64,000 nucleotides of DNA from Siphonodentalium dalli (Eukaryota > Mollusca > Scaphopoda > Gadilida > Siphonodentaliidae): contig CP136063.1 in NCBI GenBank assembly GCA_032622095.1, positions 278,309,426 through 278,373,425 on the forward strand. The letters run 5' to 3'. Positions 22,290 to 34,469 of the stretch are shown here, in pieces (positions within the stretch are counted from its first letter, which is position 1; every line of letters starts with the position of its first letter). The translations under genes were made by a program, and so were the position numbers. The notes under the pieces are model-generated. The model had not been told where the DNA came from. It did not search any database and saw only the letters and a list, made by a program, of their open reading frames with translations.

Positions 22290-24400
22290 GGGGTGAAAGG
22301 TGATGTGTTTCTATGTGGTATTTGGGGCGGGCCACCCACCAATGCCGTCAAATCGGTCGAAATCCTTACCGTTCTCGAAAATGGTCCATACCCCATTTTC
22401 ACCCCCTCGGGGTGGCACCCCCCGGGGGTGATGGGTGGGGGGGTCGGGGTGTTTCTATGTGGTATTTGGGGCGGGCCACCTACCCATGCCGTCAAATCGG
22501 TCGAAATACTTACCGTTCTCGAAAATGGTCCACACCCCATTTTCACCCCCTCGGGTGGCACCCCCCTGGGGTGATGGGTGGGGGTCGGGTGTTTCTAGGT
22601 GGTATTTGGGGCGGGCCACCCACCCATGCCGTCAAATCGGTCGAAACCCTTACCGTTCTCGAAAATGGTCCACACCCCATTTTCACCCCCTCTGGGTGGC
22701 ACCCCCCGGGGGTGATGGGTCGGGGTGTTTCTAGGTGGTATTTGGGGCGGGCCACCCACCCATGCCGTCAAATCGGTCGAAATCCTTACCGTTCTCGAAA
22801 ATGGTCCACACCCCATTTTCACCCCCTCGGGGTGGCACCCCCCGGGGGTGATGGGTGGGGGGTCGGGGTGTTTCTATGTGGTATTTGGGGCGGGCCACCC
22901 ACCCATGCCGTCAAATCGGTCGAAATCCTTACCGTTCTCGAAAATGGTCCACACCCCATTTTCACCCCCCTCGGGGTGGCACCCCCCGGGGGTGATGGGT
23001 GGGGGGTCTGGGTGTTTCTAGGTGGTATTTGGGGCGGGCCACCCACCCATGCCGTCAAATCGGTCGAAATCCTTACCGTTCTCGAAAATGGTCCACACCC
23101 CATTTTCACCCCCTCGGGGTGGCACCCCCCGGGGGTGATGGGTGGGGGGTCGGGGTGTTTCTAGGTGGTATTTGGGCGGGCCAACCCACCCATGCCGTCA
23201 AATCGGTTGAAATCCTTACCGTTCTCGAAAATGGTCCATACCCCATTTTCACCCCTCGGGGTGGCACCCCCCGGGGGTGATGGGTGGGGGGTCGGGGTGT
23301 TTCTAGGTGGTATTTGGGGCGGGCCACCCACCCATGCCGTCAAATCGGTCGAAATCCTTACCGTTCTCGAAAATGGTCCACACCCCATTTTCACCCCCCT
23401 CGGGGTGGCACCCCCGGGGGTGATGGGTGGGGGGTCGGGGTGTTTCTAGGTGGTATTTGGGGCGGGCCACCCACCCGTGCCGTAAAATCGGTCGAAATAC
23501 TTACCGTTCTCGAAAATGGTCCACACCCCATTTCACACCCTCGGGTGGCACCCCCGGGGGTGATGGGTGGGGGGTCGGGTGTTTCTAGGTGGTATTTGGG
23601 GCGGGCCACCCACCCATGCCGTCAAATCGGTCGAAATCCTTACCGTTCTCGAAAATGGTCCACACCCCATTTTCACCCCCTCGGGGTGGCACCCCCCGGG
23701 GGTGATGGGTGGGGGTCGGGGTGTTTCTAGGTGGTATTTGGGGCGGGCCACCCACCCCATGCCGTCAAATCGGTCGAAATCCTTACCGTTCTCGAAAATG
23801 GTCCATACCCCCATTTTCACCCCCTCGTGGTGGCACCCCCGGGGGTGATGGGTGGGGGGGGTCGGGGTGTTTCTAGGTGGTATTTGGGGCGGGCCACCCA
23901 CCCATGGCCGTCAAATCGGTCGAAATCCTTACCGTTCTCGAAAATGGTCCACACCCCATTTTCATCCCCTCGGGGTGGCACCCCCCGGGGTGATGGTGGG
24001 GGTCGGGGTGTTTCTAGGTGGTATTTGGGGCGGGCCACCCACCCATAGCCGTCAAATCGGTCGAAATCCTTTCCGTTCTCGAAAATGGTCCACACCCCAT
24101 TTTCACCCCCTCGGGGTGGCACCCCCCGGGGGTGATGGTGGGGGTCGGGGTGTTTCTAGGTAGTATTTGGGGCGGGCCACCCACCCATGCCGTCAAATTG
24201 GTCGAAATACTTACCGTTCTCGAAAATGGTCCACACCCCATTTTCACCCCCTCGGGGTGGCACCCCCCCCGGGGGTGATGGTGGAGCGTCGGGGTGTTTC
24301 TAGGTGGTATTTGGGGCGGGCCACCCACCCATGCCGTCAAATCGGTCGAAAGCGACATTTTTGAAAATAAGGAATAATGAATAGGGAATAAGTTCCAATT
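22290..24400 (-). repeat. Right satellite arm, block 1
   Basis: About 14.5 units of the ~142-bp satellite in inverse orientation to the left arm. The block starts GGGGTGAAAGGTGATGTG and ends in an inner terminal-repeat piece (ATAGGGAATAAGTTCCAATT, 24381-24400). Unit-specific variants (CACCAATGCCGTC, CACCTACCCATGCC, CCCGTGCCGTAAAATCGG) recur in the same order in block 2. Confidence 0.9.
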
Positions 24401-26464
24401 GGGGTGAAAGGTGATGTGTTTCTATGTGGTATTTGGGGCGGGCCACCCACCAATGCCGTCAAATCGGTCGAAATCCTTACCGTTCTCGAAAATGGTCCAT
24501 ACCCCATTTTCACCCCCTCGGGGTGGCACCCCCCGGGGGTGATGGGTGGGGGGGGGTCGGGGTGTTTCTATGTGGTATTTGGGGCGGGCCACCTACCCAT
24601 GCCGTCAAATCGGTCGAAATACTTACCGTTCTCGAAAATGGTCCACACCCCATTTTCACCCCCTCGGGTGGCACCCCCCTGGGGTGATGGGTGGGGGTCG
24701 GGTGTTTCTAGGTGGTATTTGGGGCGGGCCACCCACCCATGCCGTCAAATCGGTCGAAACCCTTACCGTTCTCGAAAATGGTCCACACCCCATTTTCACC
24801 CCCTCTGGGTGGCACCCCCCGGGGGTGATGGGTCGGGGTGTTTCTAGGTGGTATTTGGGGCGGGCCACCCACCCATGCCGTCAAATCGGTCGAAATCCTT
24901 ACCGTTCTCGAAATGGTCCACACCCCATTTTCACCCCCTCGGGGTGGCACCCCCCGGGGGTGATGGGTGGGGGGGTCGGGGTGTTTCTATGTGGTATTTG
25001 GGGCGGGCCACCCACCCCATGCCGTCAAATCGGTCGAAATCCTTACCGTTCTCGAAAATGGTCCACACCCCATTTTCACCCCCTCGGGGTGGCACCCCCC
25101 CCGGGGGTGATGGGTGGGGGGTCTGGGTGTTTCTAGGTGGTATTTGGGGCGGGCCACCCACCCATGCCGTCAAATCGGTCGAAATCCTTACCGTTCTCGA
25201 AAATGGTCCACACCCCATTTTCACCCCCTCGGGGTGGCACCCCCCGGGGGTGATGGGTGGGGGGTCGGGGTGTTTCTAGGTGGTATTTGGGGCGGGCCAC
25301 CCACCCATGCCGTCAAATCGGTTGAAATCCTTACCGTTCTCGAAAATGGTCCATACCCCATTTTCACCCCTCGGGGTGGCACCCCCCGGGGGTGATGGGT
25401 GGGGGGTCGGGGTGTTTCTAGGTGGTATTTGGGGCGGGCCACCCACCCATGCCGTCAAATCGGTCGAAATCCTTACCGTTCTCGAAAATGGTCCACACCC
25501 CATTTTCACCCCCTCGGGGTGGCACCCCCGGGGGTGATGGGTGGGGGGTCGGGGTGTTTCTAGGTGGTATTTGGGGCGGGCCACCCACCCGTGCCGTAAA
25601 ATCGGTCGAAATACTTACCGTTCTCGAAAATGGTCCACACCCCATTTTCACACCCTCGGGTGGCACCCCCGGGGGTGATGGGTGGGGGGTCGGGTGTTTC
25701 TAGGTGGTATTTGGGGCGGGCCACCCACCCATGCCGTCAAATCGGTCGAAATCCTTACCGTTCTCGAAAATGGTCCACACCCCATTTTCACCCCCCTCGG
25801 GGTGGCACCCCCCGGGGGTGATGGGTGGGGGTCGGGGTGTTTCTAGGTGGTATTTGGGGCGGGCCACCCACCCATGCCGTCAAATCGGTCGAAATCCTTA
25901 CCGTTCTCGAAAATGGTCCATACCCCATTTTCACCCCCTCGTGGTGGCACCCCCGGGGGTGATGGGTGGGGGGGGTCGGGGTGTTTCTAGGTGGTATTTG
26001 GGGCGGGCCACCCACCCATGCCGTCAAATCGGTCGAAATCCTTACCGTTCTCGAAAATGGTCCACACCCCATTTTCATCCCCTCGGGGTGGCACCCCCCG
26101 GGGTGATGGTGGGGGTCGGGGTGTTTCTAGGTGGTATTTGGGGCGGGCCACCCACCCATGCCGTCAAATCGGTCGAAATCCTTTCCGTTCTCGAAAATGG
26201 TCCACACCCCATTTTCACCCCCTCGGGGTGGCACCCCCCGGGGGTGATGGGTGGGGGTCGGGGTGTTTCTAGGTAGTATTTGGGGCGGGCCACCCACCCA
26301 TGCCGTCAAATTGGTCGAAATACTTACCGTTCTCGAAAATGGTCCACACCCCATTTTCACCCCCTCGGGGTGGCACCCCCCCGGGGGTGATGGTGGAGCG
26401 TCGGGGTGTTTCTAGGTGGTATTTGGGGCGGGCCACCCACCCATGCCGTCAAATCGGTCGAAAG
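24401..26464 (-). repeat. Right satellite arm, block 2 (duplicate of block 1)
   Basis: It repeats block 1 unit by unit with an offset of 2,111 bp, including the same diagnostic variants. Differences are mainly in C/G run lengths and occasional single bases. This is a recent 2.1-kb segmental duplication, or an assembly duplication, of satellite plus part of the terminal repeat. Confidence 0.9.
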
Positions 26465-26523
26465 CGACATTTTTGAAAATAAGGAATAAGGAATAGGGAA
26501 TAAGTTCCAATTGTCATGTCTGT
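26465..26523 (-). repeat. Right terminal inverted repeat of the foldback-like element
   Basis: Exact reverse complement of 11930-11988, followed by the second GCAAATTTA target duplication at 26524-26532. Confidence 0.9.
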
Positions 26524-26532
26524 GCAAATTTA

Positions 26533-26777
26533 AACAAAACAGCCAAGTTTGATCGCGCTAATGCAACAGATAATCTAACGAACGAGGTGGCCTATGTATT
26601 CTGTGATATAGTTTTTGTTCAACTATAACATGGGCTCGTGCCCGTGGTGGTAAACAAAAAGAACTAATACAAATTTAAACCGATATACCTTCTGTCACCA
26701 TGATTCTACATATTGGATTTTCTACACCGTATGCTACACCGATCTTGCACAACTGTGATATATCCACAAACAAGGCT
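26533..26777. other. Unassigned AT-rich DNA
   Basis: Between the foldback-like element and the nested elements. It contains words such as CTACACCG and GCTACACCGATC that are also seen, inverted, near 265-290. No gene. Confidence 0.4.
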
Positions 26778-26853
26778 TTAATGCACTCAATCCGATTCGA
26801 TGGTCCCCACATAATCAGATTCCAGCAACAACAACAAAACACATGTTTTTAGG

Positions 26854-28196
26854 GGTATGGTTCTCTATTCCGAAGGTTCATTATTCCGAAGGTTCATTAT
26901 TCCGAAGGTTCGCTATTCCGAAGGTTCGCTATTCCGAAGGTTTTCTATTCTGGGCGTATTTAACCAGATATGAATCAGAATTTGCACCCCACCACAAAAA
27001 ACACACGAGGAATGAAAAATACTATTACGCTAGTGTTCACATATAGTACATCTATACACACACGTCTAATTCCCAAATTGTCCCAGATGTCGTTTATTAA
27101 TAGCAAGAAGACAGTATCAGTTTATCGTTTATTATGGAAAGTTGAAAACCGATGACTGAAATAAACTACATGTAAGAGCTATAGTTTTTTCCGAACTGGC
27201 AATCTGTATTTGAAAGAAACATCAACATTAAAGGCCCACTTAATTTTCGAACCCCCAGATCACATATATAAAATATATGCCAGTATATATACCATTGGAA
27301 ATAGGAAGCTTTCTAACACTGTATTATCAGCTTATCCGGTGTAATAAACTGTGAACATGTTGTTTTTTGTTGAGATAACGACGTATTGTTGTGCTTAACG
27401 TTCATCTGGTTTTGTTACGCAAAGTGTATTATTTTCAATGGAGGGGGAATAACTCTATATTTTAAAGATATTGTTATTCCCCTTCAATTGAAAATACATT
27501 AAGTTGAATTCTGTTGCATTCTGTGAGCCATAATTGGGGGAATCTTTTTATGATTTAAGCTGTTTTCTATTTCTCTATGGGAATCTTCGGATACAGACGT
27601 TTCAAATGGTGATGAACTATAATGTTTCAATCATATTTTATGGCACAGATTGTTATAAAAAAAATAGTCGGTGACTCGAAAATTAAGTGGGCCTTAAAAT
27701 TCAATACAAATTCACAATAGCAGTTAGGTTCATCTCATACCCGTCTATTCAACGACATTCTGCTACGCAGTATTCATTAAGAGTTATAGCCCCACTGTTT
27801 TAATCCGCATTTAGCTGGCGTATTCTTGCCTCTAAGATTATTGAGATATAACGTCATACGTGATGACATTAAATCGTATGGAAACATAGCAATAGTGTGG
27901 GCTGCCTGACGTGTTTTGTGAAATAACGGCATAGTATTACGTAATTACATATAATCTCAAGGAAACCCGCGAAAAAAAGTCACATTTATAATTTCAATGT
28001 TTTAAGTTATTTCCTTCATAAAAAGAGTCTTCGTGATAAAGAACCCTCTCAATACTTTAGAATATAGAATGAACCTTTAAAATGATAAAAAATCTTCGGA
28101 ATAGCGAACCTTCGGAATAGCGAACCTTCGGAATAGTGAACCTTCGGAATAGTGAACCTTCGGAATAGCGAACCTTCGGAATAGAGACATGTTCCC
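26854..28196. mobile_element. 1.34-kb element with repeat-built ends, 8-bp target duplication
   Basis: GTTTTTAG flanks both sides (26846-26853 and 28197-28204). Each end carries five or six tandem copies of a 15-16 bp word: TATTCCGAAGGTTCGC on the left (26870-26945) and its reverse complement on the right (28095-28186), so the terminal inverted repeats are made of minisatellite. An 8-bp duplication suggests hAT-like movement. No transposase is present, and the interior carries another nested element. Confidence 0.75.
27234..27693. mobile_element. Nested MITE with AGGCCCACTTAATTTTCGA ends
   Basis: AGGCCCACTTAATTTTCGA near 27234 is mirrored by TCGAAAATTAAGTGGGCCT ending near 27693, with TTAA/TAA at both borders. 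A second inverted pair lies inside: TATTTTCAATGGAGGGGAATA-like sequence near 27430 against TATTCCCCTTCAATTGAAAATA-like sequence near 27475. The element is non-coding. Confidence 0.75.
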
Positions 28197-30421
28197 GTTT
28201 TTAGTTCTCATAATCGATTTAATGACCAAAAATAATGCTAAGCACAGTCAACTATAGTATAAAATTGCACAAAACCTGTTATTTATTAATATTTTGTTCA
28301 ACGAAATTTGGCCGGATTGTCAAATATCTAACACCCCAAGCCGCTTGATTTTAGAGTTATCAATGTCCATCTGCAATTTGGTCCGATACCGGCGGCTTTA
28401 CGAATATTTGTCAGGCCGCCAATGATAGACCGGCGGCTTTACGAATATTTGTCAGGCCGCCAATGATTACTTATCTCGGGAAATAAAAAATAATAATAAA
28501 TCGATATCTGTACACTCTAAGCTTTGATGGGTGGGTTCCGAGACTCGAATCAAATATATTTTGCCCCGAAGCCAAATAAATAGTAATTTGGGCGCGTTAA
28601 TTCGGATAATGCATCTTTAAACGTGATATTATTGACGAACGATAACCCATGCATGACAAATCATTTCAGCCAAACCTTGGCTGTTTATTTCACAGGAGTT
28701 TCTGGGATAACCTGTGTGTCGGCTCAGAACAGGCGTGCCAATTGAGGAGAACACGCGAAGGATTTGTGTAAATGTTAGCCCAAACGACATTTCGAAGTAA
28801 CGACTGCTTTGTTGTTTATTTCGAGGAATAATACCGCATCATATGAATTCAGCCCAAATATATTGACAGGTGTCAAGGGTCAAACTCAAAACTGAGCAAT
28901 AAAAAACTAATATTAATAAATACCGAGTATATTTAATTTAACGCCAATGGGTCGTTTATGTGCGTTCAAGAGTGTATTTATGCCTAAAGCAAAGTGAAAT
29001 AACGATCTTAAAATGAATTGGCCGGTATATTGTATTAGTTATCAGGGTTACCAGGGTCGTGGTTGCATAAATTACAATATAGTTTATGTTTATGCTAAGA
29101 TAACTTGATCGGTATTGAGGTTAACACATGTCCCATATATGGACATTCCAAATATGGAAAGTGACGTGCGCAAAATATAGCTGTGCATCGATATCGGTTA
29201 TCTGGGTCAGATATATTTATAGCGTCGAAGCGAAGAAATGTCAAATTCCTTGTCTGGATACGCGTCTTATTCTCACGTATACCGTGTTTATATCGGTTTT
29301 ATTCTATGTGTTGTTGTGTATTGTATTACTTTGATCAAGGTTGCGCTTTTGTTATTCTCACAAAAGGTAAATTTGATGCGTGTTTACATTTCAAAATTCC
29401 GTCGGCCATGTATAGTAACACTGAATTCCACATTCCTGAATTACGAGACTAATTTATCGAATGAGGTCAATTTTTCGCATAAAACAAGACACGTATATGT
29501 TATTCTGCACCATTCTGTCGAGTGCCGAATCTCATTTCGCATTATTTTCGTTTTTATCGAAAAATAATCGTTCTCTAGCTATGCCTATGGACCATGTAAA
29601 TTTTTTCAACCAAAAAAAATTCATTGTTTTGCCAATTTCAAGCTAGTTGATAGCATGGTCATGGTATAATTTGGCCTAGCGAGTGTCGGTAGACGTTTCT
29701 TGAGTGTGCACAACAAATTTTGGTCCCAACGAAGCAGGCTAAAATCGTGAAATTTGTCAATATTACTTTGCGAGGGAAGAAAATATTCATTTAAACTTCC
29801 AAAATTGGTTGAAATATGCTCAACAACATTCAGTTGAATGGTGACATTATTTATAGTCACCGACTAACTTCCACGATGAATCAAATTTGTTTTTATTGGT
29901 GACAATTATGTCGCGAGAGATAAAAATGTAAATTTTTTTAAGAAAATGTTAAATTTTAGCTCATTTTAAGACTTTAGTTGCTTGTAGATCGGTGTTAATT
30001 ATCTTTGTCAATGATGTCATGTCACGCTTGTTAATAATTCATTTGTTCGGAAATACTTATTGGGGGTCGAAATGTATAAAATTTAACTACCACCACTTCC
30101 AAAAACAACACCGATAAACAATAACACTATTTGTTCCATGCAATGGAAATGGCTATTTATTGTCCTGATATCAGTGATATAAATGAATGCCTAAAATTAG
30201 TATTATCCTGAAATAAATTTATGCCACTTTGGCGAACATGGGAACCACGGTACAATTTATGCCATTTAGGCACACTTCAGAGTGAAATCAGGGCTTATAT
30301 TTCGGCGAGAATCCAAATCTAGATTCTCATAAATATTCTCGCAAATTACCCTGGATTCTCGTGAAAAAGTATATATGAATTCTCGCAAAATCAGATGAAA
30401 TATATGCCCTGGTGATATAGC

Positions 30422-31369
30422 AAATCGTTTAATGCTTGAGAATTTTGGTTTTCGGAGATTTATATATATGCTTCAAGACATATTATGGACTTGTTATGGA
30501 CTTTTTCGGGTGCGAGAAATTGATAAGTTAGTGCTCAGGCACTTTGCCAACCTGGGGAATGTTATCATTCTACTAACATCACTGAACATTTCCAAAAAAA
30601 TCTGCCACACCACTTCATAGAGAACATCGTCTGAACTACTCCATATTGTAAATATTTACATCTCGATTCGGGGCGCAACTATCGGCTATAATTAAACAAA
30701 AATGATTTTGCCATCTAGAGTCATTGCATTTAACTAATATATAAGAATGATGTTGTGTATCATCCATTTGGATTAATATTCGTAACGAATAACTACTTTG
30801 AGAAAGATTATTCTTAATTTCTATTCGATCACTCTGCCCGGTGTCTGCCGGAGTGTTTCACATCACTTTAATCAAGGAAGACTGTTCAGAAAAACTGCAT
30901 TTCAAGAAATCGTTTAATGCTTTAGAATTTTGGTTTTCGGAGATTTATATATATGCTTAAAGACATATTATGGACTTGTTATGGACTTTTTCGGGTGCGA
31001 GAAATTGATAAGTTAGTGCTCAGGCACTTTGCCAACCTGGGAATGTTATCATTCTACTAAAATCAACACTGAAAATTTCCACAAAAATCTACCACCCCAC
31101 TTCATCGTCTGAACTACTCAAATTGTAAATATTTACATCTCGATTCGGGGCGCAACTATCGGCTATAATTAAAAAAAATGATTTCGCCTTCGAGAGTCAT
31201 TGCATTTAACTAATATATAAGAATGACGTTGTGTATCATCCATTTGGATTAATATTCGTAACAAATAACTACTTTGAGAAAGATTATTCTTAATTTCTAT
31301 TTGATCACTCTGCCCGTTGTCTGCCGGAGTGTTTCACATCACTTTAATCAAGGAAGACTGCATTTCAAG
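30422..31369 (+). repeat. Two-copy tandem duplication of about 485 bp inside the left arm
   Basis: Copies at 30422-30906 and 30907-31369 both run from AATCGTTTAATGCTT to CTGCATTTCAAG. The second copy lacks 13 bases (TTCAGAAAAACTG) near 31360 that both right-arm copies keep, so this deletion happened after the arms formed or escaped gene conversion. Each copy contains the phrase TATTATGGACTTGTTATGGA also found split at 4719/9877. Confidence 0.85.
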
Positions 31370-31961
31370 ATCACCAAACAACTTTCCTTTTTAGGGCCAC
31401 CACATCTTTCCAAAGATGTACTTCTTCCATTTTGCTATCAAAGACCGAAAAATGTCGTTAAACTACAGATCCAAATACCCACTAAGGGCCCCTATATCTT
31501 GAAATATTAAAGACCGAGAATGTCGTTAAACTATAAAGACCGAAAAATGTCGTTAAACTAGAGATCCAAATACCCCCTATATCTTGAGATATTATAAAGA
31601 CCGAAAAATGTCATTAAACTATTAAAGACCGAAAAATGTCGTTAAACTAGAGATCCAAACATCCCCATCCCCTATTTTTTTTAGACAATTAAGAACGAAA
31701 TATGTCGTTACACCATTAATAGATAATTTGTGTTTATGAAAGTCTGGCACCCATTAGCAGTTTGTTTTCAGTACATTTTAATATTCATTGGAACGTAAAC
31801 AATTATTCGCTGCCTTTCGTTACTGGTTTCCTCGACTCAAATATTTCTCACTGCTCAATACTTATAATTAAAAAAAATGTTCTGTGTTTTGTGTCACTTC
31901 TTAATAGCATTATGTATTCTGCTATTGACAAGAAACAAAGTTGCAGTATACTTTAAAGGTA

Positions 31962-32445
31962 TACGGAAGGCCTTGGTGGGTATCCTGTGAACATATTTCC
32001 ACCTGTCAAAAACCGCTACAAACGAAAATAATATTCAAATATAGACATACTTTGTTAATATACAAATGAGAAATATCTCATAAACAGTATGTTATTGTCG
32101 TAAATTTGACGATTGTTATGTAAACAAAGCATAAAAAGTTACTTTCTTGGTGTTTCTTTATATTATGATGGTAAACATAAAGAGCGTTCTTTGTTGCTCA
32201 ATTCCTTATTTGGAAATAATAAAGAGCGTTTATACCATTTATGTGTGATTAGCCAGTAGCATTGTGGTGCCTTCTATAACAAAATCAGACTCTTGTTTAG
32301 GTAAAATTTAGTAGGTCTTTATGTGAGCATGAGGTTTACGCGATAGTGATCGTATATTTGAACCAAAATGTATGCGTTTTAATATTTTTCTGTTTACGGT
32401 GTTTGGAACAAATATGAATATTTTCGACAACTAAGCCCCCTCGTC
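31962..32445 (-). repeat. Family B copy in the left palindrome arm
   Basis: Reverse complement of 34470-34965 and related to 11050-11560. Starts GTATACGGAAGGCCTTGGTG and ends before AACTAAGCCCCC. Confidence 0.75.
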
Positions 32446-33208
32446 CCTTTAATATAATTAATATAACATCCCTCATCCAATAATCTCCAAATTGAATATC
32501 TAATTTCAATCCTAGTTACACGTCACGCCGCCCCTCATCATTTGCCAATTGTACACCCTTTTTTGCCGCTGCTGCAACTGTTCAATTTCTTTAAAAATTA
32601 TTGAAAAAATGGCCCTCCCGCCCGCCGACATTTACTTCTGATTTTTTTTTATCATCGGTCCGCACCAAAATTGAGCACACGTCCCTATATAATATACCTA
32701 TTTAAACCGAGTATACACGGTGGTGTAATAGATCAACCGTTAATTTAACCGTTTAGGTAGCATATTACCACGTATACGTTATCACGACAAATCCCTGCTG
32801 ATCTGTTATTAATGAACCAAACACTTAACATGTCAACACACTCTGGCCCGCCAATGCTACAGTGTATAAACGTAACGGGGCAAATATGCACATTATATTG
32901 GCAGCTAACGAGAGCATTCATCATGGGCAATCTGCTCACCCCTTTTAGCCGATACGATAGAAACTAAACGATTTGTTACTTCTAATTACCCGTACTTAAT
33001 TACACTACTTGCGTGTTAATAAAGTACGACCCCATTACCACTAAAGGTGAAACATGGGATTTAGAACATTAATATTCACTCTTACATAGTTCCACATTCA
33101 AGGTGTAATCGTATGTCAGTTGTAACGTTGTGAAACTGCAACCGAACTGAATTATTCTATGCTAAATAGTTCATGGCTGACCTGATGCATGCATCTTAGT
33201 TTTCTTGT

Positions 33209-33620
33209 TATACCTGTTCTAGATGAAGTCTGTTGTAACAAATTGAATGTAAAACTTGATGTCACACCTGCATTTCAAATCTCATGCAACATCTATTGAT
33301 ATTTGTTCTCACTATAATATACAAGCCACATTTTTCCGTTCGCTGAATGAATTACCGCCGTCTTTGATCGATTAAAACAATAACTAATTTATACCGACAT
33401 GTCATGCACCCTTCAATAGTATTGGCACGTACCTTATAGTCACTGTTGTGAACAACATCGAGTGGCATCATAATACCATTCAATGTTTTAACCATAAGGC
33501 ATATTGAATGCAAACGGACGTTCATGGCGACATGTTTTTTATTTGGAAAGGGTGGGGGCATATTTTCTCAAAGTTTGATTATTTAACGGGAAATATGTTG
33601 TTTTTAGACCAACAGTATAT
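33209..33620. other. Palindrome spacer
   Basis: About 410 bp unique to the centre. A 69-codon minus-strand frame (33352-33561) has no recognisable family. This is the loop if the arms pair. Confidence 0.7.
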
Positions 33621-33833
33621 ACAAGAAAACTAAGATGCATGCATCAGGTCAGCCATGAACTATTTAGCATAGAATAATTCAGTTCGGTTGCAGTTTCACA
33701 ACGTTACAACTGACATACGATTACACCTTGAATGTGGAACTATGTAAGAGTGAATATTAATGTTCTAAATCCCATGTTTCACCTTTAGTGGTAATGGGGT
33801 CGTACTTTATTAACACGCAAGTAGTGTAATTAA

Positions 33834-33908
33834 CAGTCTAGTAATAACTAGACCAAGGTTTCCTTACCTTGAAAGTAATGAAAATTAGGTCTGGTTTTAA
33901 TAAGACTG
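33834..33908. mobile_element. 75-bp MITE with 9-bp target duplication, in the right arm only
   Basis: It starts CAGTCTAGTAATAACTAGACC, and its end is the inverse of CAGTCTTATTAAAACCAGACC, giving a 21-bp imperfect terminal inverted repeat. TGTAATTAA flanks it on both sides (33825-33833 and 33909-33917). The matching place in the left arm has a single copy of that word, so the empty site is preserved. Confidence 0.85.
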
Positions 33909-34469
33909 TGTAATTAAGTACGGGTAATTAGAAGTAACAAATCGTTTAGTTTCTATCGTATCGGCTAAAAGGGGTGAGCAGATTGCCCATGGTGAATGCT
34001 CTCCAATATAATGTGCATATTTGCCCCGTTACGTTTATACACTGTAGCATTGGCGGGCCAGAGTGTGTTGACATGTTAAGTGTTTGGTTCATTAATAACA
34101 GATCAGCAGGGATTTGTCGTGATAACGTATACGTGGAAATATGCTACCTAAACGGTTAAATTAACGGTTGATCTATTACACCACCGTGTATACTCGGTTT
34201 AAATAGGTATATTATATAGGGACGTGTGCTCAATTTTGGTGCGGACCGATGATAAAAAAAAATCAGAAGTAAATGTCGGCGGGCGGGAGGGCCATTTTTT
34301 CAATAATTTTTAAAGCAATTGAACAGTTGCAGCAGCAGCAAAAAAAGGGTGTACAATTGGCAAATGATGACGGGCGGCGTGACGTGTAACTAGGATTGAA
34401 ATTAGATATTCAATTTGGAGATTATTGGATGAGGGATGTTATATTAATTATATTAAAGGGACGAGGGGG

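Larger units (their letters stand above)
11930..26523. mobile_element. 14.6-kb foldback-like transposon with satellite arms
   Basis: The outer 59 bp at 11930-11988 are an exact reverse complement of 26465-26523 (ends ACAGACATGACAATTGG...). Immediately outside, GCAAATTTA occurs as a direct repeat (11921-11929 and 26524-26532), a 9-bp target duplication. Inside each end the arms continue as inverted arrays of the same ~142-bp tandem unit: 11999-14595 on the left and 22290-26464 on the right. Long inverted repeats made of tandem units plus a 9-bp duplication are the hallmarks of Drosophila Foldback (FB) elements, which belong with the Mutator-like group. The 7.7-kb interior has no recognisable transposase, so the element looks non-autonomous. 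Assignment to FB or Mutator-like is inference from architecture only. Confidence 0.8.
26782..28616 (-). mobile_element. TTAA-MITE family A copy, interrupted by a nested element
   Basis: The left end TGCACTCAATCCGATTCGAT lies next to TTAA (26778-26781). The right end CGGATAATGCATCT lies next to TTAA (28617-28620). Without the nested insert the copy would be about 480 bp, in agreement with the complete, inverted copy at 46703-47160. Within it, 28380-28465 carries a 42-bp tandem duplication with the paired words CGGCGGC and GCCGCC. Confidence 0.7.
28663..33208 (+). repeat. Left arm of a 9.6-kb palindrome
   Basis: About 4.55 kb running from ATTTCAGCCAAACCTTGG to TGCATCTTAGTTTTCTTGT is the reverse complement of 33621-38264 with few differences by eye. 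It contains a 485-bp tandem duplication, GACCGAAAAATGTCG repeats (31438-31720) and a family-B copy. Frames within (for example 29128-29646 and 31274-31510) are AT-rich, recur inverted in the other arm and resemble no known protein. Confidence 0.9.

Noticed and set aside
22082-26360. Overlapping ORFs up to 283 codons in the right arm
   Set aside because: Same satellite in inverse orientation; no family signature other than the repeat itself.
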